Below, in pieces: positions 1-5,108 of a DNA stretch of 5,331 nucleotides. Position numbers and translations under genes: made by a program. Within the stretch, counting starts at the first letter, position 1. Each line of letters begins with the position of its first letter. The notes beneath the pieces are model-generated. The model was not told where the DNA came from, did not search any database, and was given only the letters and a program-made list of their open reading frames with translations. Source of the DNA: Chloroflexota bacterium (lineage in GTDB: Bacteria; Chloroflexota; Anaerolineae; B4-G1); NCBI GenBank assembly GCA_011046405.1, contig DSAR01000390.1, positions 1 to 5,331 on the forward strand, given 5' to 3'.

Positions 1-137
1 CGATGATACATAGGTATCTTCTCAATAAGTTGGGGAGCTGTGGCCGGTCTCCCGACCGAGCCACAGCGGGCACGGTCAGGAGACCGGCCCGAGCGAGTTT
101 GCCCCGGTTTATTGCGATGATACGAAAATAGGTTCTT
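1..137 (+). repeat. Imperfect direct repeat flanking the GC-rich hairpin
   Basis: CGATGATAC occurs at 1-9 and again at 115-123. Both copies continue into a related AT-rich segment: ATAGGTATCTT at 10-20, and ATAGGTTCTTT at 128-138 after a short insertion. The copies are 114 nt apart and bracket the hairpin at 37-89. They may be the ends of a repeat unit or a duplicated junction. The left copy also contains a small GATAC-N4-GTATC dyad at 5-18. No function can be assigned from this alone. Confidence 0.45.
37..89. repeat. GC-rich inverted repeat with two alternative pairings
   Basis: Bases 42-52 (GGCCGGTCTCC) pair perfectly with 79-89. After one mismatch, 54-58 (GACCG) pairs with 73-77, and after another, 60-62 pairs with 69-71. 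The result is a long, nearly continuous hairpin. A second perfect 8-base complement, GCTGTGGC at 37-44 against GCCACAGC at 60-67, overlaps the first pairing and would compete with it. No T-tract follows directly, so this is not a classic intrinsic terminator. It could be a dispersed palindromic repeat, the 3' end of an upstream transcript, or a leader structure. Confidence 0.65.
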
Positions 138-168
138 TGGGATTTCGCATGGCCGCGGTGAGATTAGC

Positions 169-229
169 CACGAATTGCACGAATTAACACGAAAAACCCA
201 AAGATTAGTGACAATTCGTGTAATTCGTG
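169..229. repeat. Inverted repeat made of CACGAATT units
   Basis: The 17 bases at 169-185 are complementary to 213-229, with a single G-T (wobble) position at 177/221, around a 27-nt loop. Each arm is itself two CACGAATT-type units 9 nt apart, and a third degenerate unit (CACGAAAA) follows at 188-195. From memory, closely similar AATTCGTG-type repeats are scattered through the intergenic DNA of several bacterial phyla, so a dispersed non-coding repeat is the likeliest identity. It lies 75 nt upstream of the trxB start and could also shape the 5' leader. Confidence 0.6.
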
Positions 230-304
230 ACGAAAAATTGACCACTTGCTAAGCTAACCAGGCGAACTACCAGAGAGCCAGAAAATATCAAAGTAGGAGC
301 GGAT

Positions 305-1279
305 ATGCTTGATTTCAAATTGACGCAAGAAAAACCGGCATCCGACGAGCTGGCGACAGAAACGTACGAGTTGATCATCCTGGGCGGGGGGCCGGCCGGG
401 TTGACGGCGGCGATTTACGCCGGTCGCTCGCGCATCGAGACGCTGTTGCTGGGCGGTTCGCTGCCCGGCGGCCAACCGGCCAACACCGACGCTGTAGAGA
501 ATTTCCCCGGCTTTCCCGAGGGCATCGACGGGCCAGAGTTGGCCCAACGGTTCCTGGCCCAGGCGGAACGCTTCGGGGCAAAGGTCACGCTGGATAACGT
601 GACGGCAGTGGACTTCTCGGCCCAGCCCTTCACCATCCATACCTACAGCAAGGCATACCAGGGGCGGGCTGTGATCGTCGCTACCGGGGCCACGCCGCGA
701 CGATTGGGCGTGCCTGGCGAGGACACCTTTTACGGGCGGGGGGTCTCTGCCTGCGCGACCTGCGATGGATTCTTCTATCGGGATAAGGAGACCGTCGTGG
801 TGGGCGGCGGGGATAGCGCGCTCGTCGAGGGCATGTTCCTGACCAAATTCGCCAACAAAGTCACCATCATCCATCGCCGGGACGAACTCCGGGCGACCCA
901 GATCTACCAGGAGCAGGCCTTTGCCAATCCCAAGATCGAATTCGTGTGGGATTCGGTGCTAGAGGAGGTGCTGGGCGAGCAGACGGTCACCGGCGTGCGG
1001 GTGAAGAACGTCAAGACTGGCGAAAGCACGATCATTGACACCGCCGGGGTCTTTATCTACATCGGGATGGAACCCCAGACAGCGCTGTACGAAGGCCAGT
1101 TAGCGTTGAACGAGCAAAGATACGTGATCTCGGATCGCCGCCAACGGACCAACGTGCCGGGGATTTTCGTGGCCGGCGACGTGCAGGACCCTCGCTATCG
1201 CCAGGTCGTCGTCGCTGCCGGCACCGGGGCGATTGCGGCGATGGAGGCGGAGCGTTACCTGGGCGCCTATCCAGGCTAA
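305..1279 (+). CDS. trxB: Thioredoxin reductase, NADPH-dependent (TrxB)
   Basis: A low-molecular-weight flavoprotein of 324 residues that passes electrons from NADPH through FAD and a redox disulfide to thioredoxin in the cytoplasm. All family signatures are visible: the FAD dinucleotide motif GGGPAG at 27-32, the ATG motif near 126-128, the redox centre C150-A-T-C153-D, the NADPH Rossmann motif GGGDSA at 167-172, the 2'-phosphate-binding HRRDELR at 190-196, and the C-terminal FAD motif GIFVAGDV at 286-293. The length is normal for the family (about 310-330), with a roughly 20-residue N-terminal extension. The ATG is supported by AGGAG at 295-299 with a 5-nt spacer. A second, divergent copy follows 126 nt downstream. 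The likely partner is the thioredoxin at the end of the cluster or another thioredoxin elsewhere; the choice of partner is inference. Confidence 0.93.
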   Translation: MLDFKLTQEKPASDELATETYELIILGGGPAGLTAAIYAGRSRIETLLLGGSLPGGQPANTDAVENFPGFPEGIDGPELAQRFLAQAERFGAKVTLDNVTAVDFSAQPFTIHTYSKAYQGRAVIVATGATPRRLGVPGEDTFYGRGVSACATCDGFFYRDKETVVVGGGDSALVEGMFLTKFANKVTIIHRRDELRATQIYQEQAFANPKIEFVWDSVLEEVLGEQTVTGVRVKNVKTGESTIIDTAGVFIYIGMEPQTALYEGQLALNEQRYVISDRRQRTNVPGIFVAGDVQDPRYRQVVVAAGTGAIAAMEAERYLGAYPG

Positions 1280-1330
1280 CGGTGAATCGAGACAATTGAG
1301 TCGAGTGTGTTTCGTTTTATTTGAGGCAAG

Positions 1331-1376
1331 GCTCGTAGTAGGCGATTTATCGCCGTAAAAGCGCGCTGAAGTCGCA
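1331..1376. repeat. Intergenic palindromic repeat between the two reductases
   Basis: The 126-nt gap between the two flavoprotein genes contains GTAGTAGGCGA running into TTTATCGCC, with GGCGA at 1341-1345 pairing perfectly with TCGCC at 1350-1354 around TTTA. It continues with a GCGCGCTGAAGTCGC segment. This wording (GTAGTA, GCGATTTATCGC, GCTGAAGTCGC) resembles dispersed intergenic repeats I recall from Chloroflexota and other phyla. That is memory and not a database result. The hairpin has no T-run after it, so it is not called a terminator, and the second gene may have its own promoter or be read through. Confidence 0.45.
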
Positions 1377-1405
1377 GATAGACTGAATAAGGAAGGGAGG
1401 AACCT

Positions 1406-2377
1406 ATGTCATTGGATTTCAATCCGGATAAAAAAGAGACCTACGACGTGATCATCATCGGCGGCGGCCCGGCCGGTTCGACGGCGGCGATCTACACCGC
1501 CCGGGCCGGGTGGAAGACCCTGGTCATCGACAAGGGGCTGACGGCCGGGGCGCTGGGCCGCTCGTCCCAGATCGCCAACTTCCCCGGCGTGCCCGAGCCA
1601 CTCAGCGGCGCTGAATTGGTGACCCGTATGCGCGAGCAGGCGGAATCCTTTGGCGCGACCTTCGTCGACGACAAGGTGCTGCGGGCCGATATAAAGAAGG
1701 ACCCCAAGCAGATTTGGGTGGGGCAAGGCGCCCACGAAGGCCGGGCCGTGATCATCGCCACCGGCGCGATGGGGCGCACCAACCGGGTTCCAGGCGAGAA
1801 CCGCCTGCTGGGCCGGGGGGTGAGCTATTGCGCCACGTGCGACGCTGCTTTCTTCCGCGACAAGGCAGTCGCCGTGGTGGGCAACAACGACGAAGCGCTC
1901 GAGGAGGCACTGACGTTGACCCGTTTCGCCTCGGAAGTCCACCTCGTCAGTCCCACCCCGGAATTGACGGCCTCGAGGGACGTGGTGGATGAGTTGAAGA
2001 GCCACCCCCAGGTCACGACGTACGTGGCGACCAAACTGCGGGAGATCCTGGGAGAGGATAGTGTGGAAAGCATCACGGTCTATTCCCGGGAAGAGGGAGA
2101 GCGGACGATCCCGGTGAGTGGGGTCTTCATCTACCTGCAGGGCAACGTGCCCATCGTCGATTTCCTGGGTGAGCAAGCCGAGACCGACGAAGGGGGCTGT
2201 TTGCTCGTGGATGAGTTTCACCAGACGACGACGCCGGGCGTTTTCGCGGCCGGAGACGTCCTGTGTAAACACGTCAAGCAGGCCGTCATCGCGGCCGCCG
2301 AGGGTGCCAAGACGGCGGTGGCAGTGGACCGACACCTGCAGGGCCGGGAGAAACTCCGGCCCGACTGGTCCCATTAG
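1406..2377 (+). CDS. TrxR-like flavoprotein lacking NADPH-binding motifs
   Basis: A 323-residue paralogue of the preceding TrxB. FAD-binding parts are intact: GGGPAG at 19-24, ATG at 118-120 and GVFAAGDV at 278-285. The redox disulfide C142-A-T-C145-D is also intact. The NADPH domain is not canonical: where TrxB has GGGDSA this protein has GNNDEA (159-164), and where TrxB has HRRDELR it has SPTPELT (182-188), so both 2'-phosphate-binding arginines are gone. The family includes enzymes with this pattern, such as ferredoxin-dependent flavin thioredoxin reductases of clostridia and the DDOR-type proteins, which do not use NADPH. I infer that this one takes electrons from another donor, possibly an Fe-S protein. 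Its start is set by GGGAGG at 1395-1400 with a 5-nt spacer. A four-cysteine mini-protein begins 13 nt after the stop. It is not degraded: there is no frameshift and the length is full. Confidence 0.88.
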   Translation: MSLDFNPDKKETYDVIIIGGGPAGSTAAIYTARAGWKTLVIDKGLTAGALGRSSQIANFPGVPEPLSGAELVTRMREQAESFGATFVDDKVLRADIKKDPKQIWVGQGAHEGRAVIIATGAMGRTNRVPGENRLLGRGVSYCATCDAAFFRDKAVAVVGNNDEALEEALTLTRFASEVHLVSPTPELTASRDVVDELKSHPQVTTYVATKLREILGEDSVESITVYSREEGERTIPVSGVFIYLQGNVPIVDFLGEQAETDEGGCLLVDEFHQTTTPGVFAAGDVLCKHVKQAVIAAAEGAKTAVAVDRHLQGREKLRPDWSH

Positions 2378-2390
2378 ATAGCAGGCCGTC

Positions 2391-2507
2391 ATGCCCGACC
2401 ACCCGACGCCGCCCCAGGTACCCCGGATCGACGACGGGGTCTGCCGGGCTTGCCGCCAGTGCGCGGCGCGGGAAACCTGCCGGGTCAAGGCTATCCTGTT
2501 TGTTTAG
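2391..2507 (+). CDS. 38-residue four-cysteine protein, possible mini Fe-S protein
   Basis: A small frame with ATG at 2391 and TAG at 2505-2507. An in-frame TAG at 2379-2381 excludes a longer N-terminus or a fusion with the upstream flavoprotein. GCAGG at 2381-2385 is a modest ribosome-binding site with a 5-nt spacer. The product has a proline-rich start and then C18-x2-C21-x2-C24-x5-C30, followed by V-K-A34-I35. This resembles one half of a bacterial ferredoxin (CxxCxxCxxxC followed by AI) with two extra residues before the fourth cysteine, and would suit one [4Fe-4S] cluster. A zinc-binding site is the main alternative. It sits 13 nt after the NADPH-less reductase and 15 nt before the next gene, so it should be co-translated with them. 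A role as electron donor to that reductase is inference. I do not recognise a named family. Confidence 0.62.
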   Translation: MPDHPTPPQVPRIDDGVCRACRQCAARETCRVKAILFV

Positions 2508-2522
2508 AGACGGGAGGATAAA

Positions 2523-2786
2523 ATGAACAACAAATGGCGTTATCACATCACGGTGCATACGTCAGACGATATATTGGGAATGACCCTGGGACCGGTGGAA
2601 CAGGCGCCGCCGACGATTTTCTGCGACGATGAGGGGGCGTGTTATTTCGATAGCGGCCCCAATCCCCTGACCCAGGCCATCGAACAACTGCTCAACCAGG
2701 TCGGCGAGGAGGGATGGGAGCTGGTGCAGATCGTCTTCCGTCCCGACCAGATCATTGGTTTTTGGAAACAGGAAGTCGCTGCGTAG
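2523..2786 (+). CDS. DUF4177-like small protein
   Basis: An 87-residue cytoplasmic protein with no signal peptide or membrane segment. The C-terminal half reads as a helix (about 48-60) leading into G61-E-E-G-W-E-L-V68, then a beta strand (VQIVFRP) and a final FWKQ strand. The GEEGWELV element followed by a strand ending in F-x-K/R is the hallmark of the DUF4177 family, whose function is unknown. The family is usually 50-80 residues long, so the length fits. Two cysteines (C34 and C40) sit in the less conserved middle, in a TIFCDDEGACYF stretch; they could form a disulfide or bind a metal, but nothing proves this. The start is supported by GGGAGG at 2512-2517 with a 5-nt spacer. The gene lies 15 nt after the four-cysteine protein and 23 nt before the cupin. 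Confidence 0.75.
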   Translation: MNNKWRYHITVHTSDDILGMTLGPVEQAPPTIFCDDEGACYFDSGPNPLTQAIEQLLNQVGEEGWELVQIVFRPDQIIGFWKQEVAA

Positions 2787-2809
2787 AGATATGATCAAGG
2801 AGGTCGTGT

Positions 2810-3145
2810 ATGTTAAGTAAAAACTACCTGGACGTGCCCAAGGAACCGGTGGCCGATGACAAGTCGATCCGCTGGGTGATCGGTAAGCCGGAGGGCGCGC
2901 CCAATTTCGCCATGCGGGTGATCGAGTTCGAGCCGGGCGCCGTCTTCGAGATTCACCAGCATCCCTTCGAACACGAGATTTTCGTCATCGAGGGGGAGGG
3001 CGTGGCCGAGGGACCGGCGGGCGAGTTCGCCATGCGGCCCGGCGTCGCGCTCTACGTGCCGCCCGACGAGCCCCACGGCTACCGGAACACCGGCGAGGGA
3101 CCCTTACGCTTCATCTGCGTCATTCCCCACGTCGAAGAAGACTGA
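2810..3145 (+). CDS. Single-domain cupin protein (cupin_2)
   Basis: A 111-residue small beta-barrel protein. Cupin motif 1 is seen as G43-x5-H49-x-H51, an acidic/histidine cluster ending at E56, then G62 in an IEGEG turn. Motif 2 is G78-x5-P84-x-D86-x2-H89-x3-N93. H49, H51, E56 and H89 are the expected metal ligands, so a bound divalent metal is likely. Substrates cannot be told from sequence, because stand-alone cupins range from isomerases and dioxygenases to sensors. The ribosome-binding site AAGGAGG at 2797-2803 is close to ideal, with a 6-nt spacer, and is the strongest in the window, so this may be the most highly translated product. The gene is separated from nfo by only 4 nt and ends in TGA. 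Confidence 0.88.
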   Translation: MLSKNYLDVPKEPVADDKSIRWVIGKPEGAPNFAMRVIEFEPGAVFEIHQHPFEHEIFVIEGEGVAEGPAGEFAMRPGVALYVPPDEPHGYRNTGEGPLRFICVIPHVEED

Positions 3146-3149
3146 GCGA

Positions 3150-4001
3150 ATGTTACGTCTCGGCGCGCACGAATCGATCGCCGGCGGGATGGAGAAGGCT
3201 TTCGAGCGGGCCCAGTTGGCCACCTGCGAGGCGGTGCAGATCTTCGTCAAGTCGAACCGCTCGTGGGCCGTGAGAGCGCTGGAGCCGGAGGAGATCGAGC
3301 GCTTCAAGGCCAAGGCGGCAGAGACCGGCATTGCGCCGGTGGTGGGCCACGCCTCTTACCTGCTCAATCTGGCGACGCCCAAGGATGCGTTGTGGCAGAA
3401 ATCCCGTGACATGCTCGTGACCGAATTGGAACGGTGCGAGGCGTTGGACGTTCCCTACCTGGTGCTCCATCCCGGCGCCCACGTGGGATCGGGGGAGGAG
3501 GCGGGGCTGGCGCGGGTGGCCCAGGCGTTGGGTGAGGTCCACGCCGCGACAGCCGGCATGGAGGCGCGCGTTCTGCTGGAGAACACGGCCGGGCAAGGGA
3601 CCAGCCTGGGATACCGTTTCGAGCAGTTGGGGTGGCTTTTGACAAACACACCAGGTGGAGAGCGTTTGGGGGTGTGCCTGGACACGTGTCACGCCTTCGC
3701 CGCCGGGTACGAGTTCCGCAGCGCCGAGGGCTACGCCAGCACGATGGCAGCTTTCGAAGAGGCGGTGGGCCTGGAGCGTCTGCTCGCCATTCACCTCAAC
3801 GATAGCAAAGGGGATTTGGGCGAGCGTAAAGACCGGCACGAGCACATCGGACAGGGGCACATCGGCCGGGAGGGCTTTCGGCACGTGGTGAATGATCCCC
3901 GACTGGACGGATTACCCGGTCTGTTGGAAACTCCCAAGGGAGATGACCTGCAAGAGGATCGAGAGAACCTGGCACAGTTACGCGCGTTGATCGAGGCGTG
4001 A
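3150..4001 (+). CDS. nfo: Endonuclease IV, AP endonuclease
   Basis: A 283-residue TIM-barrel metalloenzyme that cuts DNA 5' of abasic sites and removes 3'-blocking groups in base-excision repair. The three-zinc site is complete: H67, H107, E144, D178, H181, H215, D228, H230 and E260 match the nine ligands of the E. coli enzyme (H69, H109, E145, D179, H182, H216, D229, H231, E261) almost number for number. Signature blocks are LENTAGQG (143-150), CLDTCHAFAAGY (176-187), HLNDSKGDLG (215-224), DRHEHIGQGHIG (228-239) and ETPKG (260-264). The length is typical (about 280). The ATG lies 4 nt after the cupin stop. GAAGAAG at 3134-3140, inside the cupin's end, is a weak ribosome-binding site, so translational coupling is likely. 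The gene ends in a true TGA, which matters for reading the TGA in the thioredoxin gene. Confidence 0.96.
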   Translation: MLRLGAHESIAGGMEKAFERAQLATCEAVQIFVKSNRSWAVRALEPEEIERFKAKAAETGIAPVVGHASYLLNLATPKDALWQKSRDMLVTELERCEALDVPYLVLHPGAHVGSGEEAGLARVAQALGEVHAATAGMEARVLLENTAGQGTSLGYRFEQLGWLLTNTPGGERLGVCLDTCHAFAAGYEFRSAEGYASTMAAFEEAVGLERLLAIHLNDSKGDLGERKDRHEHIGQGHIGREGFRHVVNDPRLDGLPGLLETPKGDDLQEDRENLAQLRALIEA

Positions 4002-4005
4002 GAAG

Positions 4006-4590
4006 GTGAGTGTCTTTGATTCCATTTCCTCCCTATACGACCGGGGCATGCTGCCGCTGGAACTGCTGCTTTTGCGGCGCCTGCGGCAGCAGATTTTTCC
4101 GGCCCTGCGCGGCGCGGTGTTGGAATTGGGGGTCGGCACCGGCGTGAACCTGTCGCTTTATAACGGGCACGCTGACGTGATCGGTTTCGATGCCAGCGCC
4201 GAGATGCTCTCGTGGGCCGCCCGGCGCGACACCTGCACGCCGCTAAGATTGGTCCAGGGAGACGCGCAACGCCTGCCCTTCGCCGACCGACACTTCGATA
4301 TCGTGGCCGCCTCGTTGCTATTCTGCTCCGTCGCCGACCCGGCCCAGGGGCTGGCGGAGGCCCGCCGGGTGTTGCGCCAGGGCGGTCGCTTGATGCTCCT
4401 GGAGCACGTCCGGGGGCGCGGACTGGGTCGCTGCTTGACAGACCTGCTGCACCCGGCCTGGCACGCCTGGAGCCAAAGTTGCCACCTGAACCGAGAGACG
4501 GTCCGAACCGTGTCACAGGTCGGGTTCGATGTACAACGTGTAGAACGACACGTGCTGGGCATTTTTCAGGTGATCGAAGCCCTGGGGTAA
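4006..4590 (+). CDS. SAM-dependent methyltransferase, METTL7/UbiE-like
   Basis: A 194-residue class I methyltransferase of the Methyltransf_11 type. Motif I is E40-L-G-V-G-T-G-V-N48, the acidic residue binding the SAM ribose is D62 in GFDAS, motif II is GDAQRLPF (85-92) followed by FDIV, and a post-motif HVLR-type helix plus GGRLMLLEHV (126-135) complete the fold. The C-terminal part, P150-A-W with a later C159-H-L-N-R-E-T, resembles the end of METTL7-type proteins, whose human members methylate alkyl thiols. I infer relatedness only, and the substrate is unknown. Translation starts at GTG 4006, 4 nt after nfo; GAGG at 3993-3996 lies 9 nt before it. The alternative is an ATG at 4048, which would cut the helix before motif I. 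An amphipathic or hydrophobic N-terminus (LPLELLLLRRLR) may bring it to the membrane. Confidence 0.87.
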   Translation: MSVFDSISSLYDRGMLPLELLLLRRLRQQIFPALRGAVLELGVGTGVNLSLYNGHADVIGFDASAEMLSWAARRDTCTPLRLVQGDAQRLPFADRHFDIVAASLLFCSVADPAQGLAEARRVLRQGGRLMLLEHVRGRGLGRCLTDLLHPAWHAWSQSCHLNRETVRTVSQVGFDVQRVERHVLGIFQVIEALG

Positions 4591-4620
4591 GATATCGAGA
4601 GTGGAGAGGAGAGAGGACAG

Positions 4621-4625
4621 AGGAG
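4621..4625 (+). promoter_or_regulatory. Ribosome-binding site that fixes the thioredoxin start
   Basis: AGGAG lies 5 nt before ATG 4631. This favours 4631 over the upstream in-frame GTG at 4601, which would add ten charged residues (MERREDRGDR) in front of an otherwise clean MRRFWRENW membrane-anchor start. The surrounding purine-rich run (4597-4625) contains further GGAGAGG-like boxes that could also attract ribosomes. Confidence 0.8.
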
Positions 4626-4630
4626 ATCGT

Positions 4631-5044
4631 ATGAGACGTTTTTGGCGTGAAAATTGGTTGGTCATACTCGTGATCGGTGTGATGTTAGGGGGCTATCTGT
4701 TCCTCCGCATGCCGGGCGACGAGATGGAATCGGTAGCAGCGTTCGACGCCCAGGTGAACGCGGGTACGCCGACGCTGCTCGAGTTTTACTCCAACACCTG
4801 AGCACCCTGCCTCCTGGCCAAGCCCGTCGTGGACGGGCTAGAACGCTCGTTGGAGGGGCGGGCGCAGGTGTTGCGCTTGAGCGTGGCGGATGACGTGGGC
4901 GGCCGGCTGGCGATGCGCTATGGTGCGCGGGGCGTGCCCACGTTCGTGTTGTTGGATGGCACCGGACAGGTGATCTACCAGCAGACCGGCATGCCAGATC
5001 GAGAGAAGATCGAGGCACTGGTTGCGGAGTTGACGTCAAGGTAG
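4631..5044 (+). CDS. Membrane-anchored selenocysteine thioredoxin (TGA recoded, UAPC)
   Basis: Read through one TGA at 4799-4801, this is a 137-residue thioredoxin-fold protein. It has a positive N-terminus (R2, R3, R6), one membrane segment at about 9-25, a short linker, and the thioredoxin domain from about 36. The strand LLEFYSNT ends directly at the TGA, giving U57-A-P-C60 in place of the usual CxxC. The cis-proline loop G101-V-P103-T-F, the following beta hairpin and the C-terminal helix EKIEALVAEL are all intact, and the frame ends at TAG 5042. The positive-inside rule suggests the domain faces outward, where it would act on disulfides or peroxides; the topology is inferred. Nothing else in the frame is damaged, a SECIS-like hairpin follows the TGA, and TGA replaces precisely the attacking cysteine. 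A nonsense mutation or sequencing error (TGC or TGT to TGA) is the alternative. An automatic caller would split this gene in two. Confidence 0.86.
4799..4801 (+). other. In-frame TGA predicted to encode selenocysteine
   Basis: This codon falls at residue 57, the first position of the UxxC active site, which is the commonest location for selenocysteine in thioredoxin-fold proteins. The cupin (3143-3145) and nfo (3999-4001) genes end normally with TGA, so the codon is not reassigned throughout the genome and recoding would need the local hairpin. Confidence 0.82.
4821..4839 (+). promoter_or_regulatory. Candidate bacterial SECIS hairpin
   Basis: AGCCCGTC at 4821-4828 pairs perfectly over 8 bp with GACGGGCT at 4832-4839, around the loop GTG. 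The loop begins 27 nt after the TGA, inside the 16-37 nt window known for bacterial SECIS elements, and its first base is the required G. The hairpin lies within the coding sequence and encodes KPVVDGL, so it must serve both roles. In the family such hairpins bind SelB and direct selenocysteinyl-tRNA to the UGA. A minimal three-base loop is on the small side, and opening the top C-G pair would give CGTGG, which still has G in the second position. Confidence 0.72.
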
Positions 5045-5082
5045 GTCGCCGCAGGACACACCGACAGGGGAGGTTGAGGGGC

Positions 5083-5097
5083 GGGAGCGTCCCTTTT
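5083..5097 (+). terminator. Weak terminator-like hairpin after the operon
   Basis: GGGA at 5083-5086 pairs with TCCC at 5090-5093 around GCG, followed at once by TTTT. The 4-bp stem and 4-base T-run are weak for an intrinsic terminator. However, it lies 39 nt after the thioredoxin stop, where the + strand transcript should end. It may act together with the much larger hairpin that follows at 5109-5152. Confidence 0.35.
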
Positions 5098-5108
5098 GAA
5101 TTCAACAG

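Larger units (their letters stand above)
1..304. other. Repeat-rich intergenic region without a gene
   Basis: I see no credible coding frame on either strand here. The longest ATG-led frame in the right half, at 149, is only 12 codons. The stretch is lower in GC than the genes after about position 110. It holds a short direct repeat, a large GC-rich hairpin and an AT-rich inverted repeat built from CACGAATT units, each listed separately. It ends in a good ribosome-binding site, AGGAG at 295-299, which belongs to the first flavoprotein gene. A TTGACC at 238-243 resembles a -35 box, but no convincing -10 box lies 16-18 nt further on, so no promoter is called. Confidence 0.7.

Noticed and set aside
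169..229. CRISPR array
   Set aside because: The CACGAATT units are 9-10 nt apart with no unique spacers between them, and the arms are inverted, which is not CRISPR architecture.
238..266. A sigma-70 promoter with TTGACC as -35 before trxB
   Set aside because: At 16-18 nt spacing there is only GC-rich sequence (GGCGAA), not a -10 box. The nearest AT-rich hexamers are at the wrong distance.
1296..1320. A promoter in the spacer before the second reductase (TTGAGT with TTTTAT)
   Set aside because: The two boxes are only 13 nt apart, too close for a normal sigma-70 promoter.
1409..2488. A 359-codon open frame on the - strand opposite the second reductase
   Set aside because: It is a shadow of a GC-rich gene. 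The + strand product has clear FAD and CATC motifs, while the reverse product is rich in H, R and G and resembles no family.
3153..3884. A 243-codon open frame on the - strand opposite nfo
   Set aside because: The + strand encodes a complete endonuclease IV with all nine zinc ligands, and the reverse frame has no recognisable domain.
4631..4801. Thioredoxin gene as a pseudogene with a nonsense mutation
   Set aside because: The only lesion is a TGA at the exact catalytic cysteine, the remaining 80 codons are intact and a suitable hairpin follows. It remains the main alternative if selenocysteine machinery is missing.
4829..5044. A separate 71-codon gene starting at GTG 4829
   Set aside because: The GTG lies in the loop of the SECIS-like hairpin with no ribosome-binding site, and the frame begins in the middle of a thioredoxin domain. 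It is the 3' part of the read-through gene.
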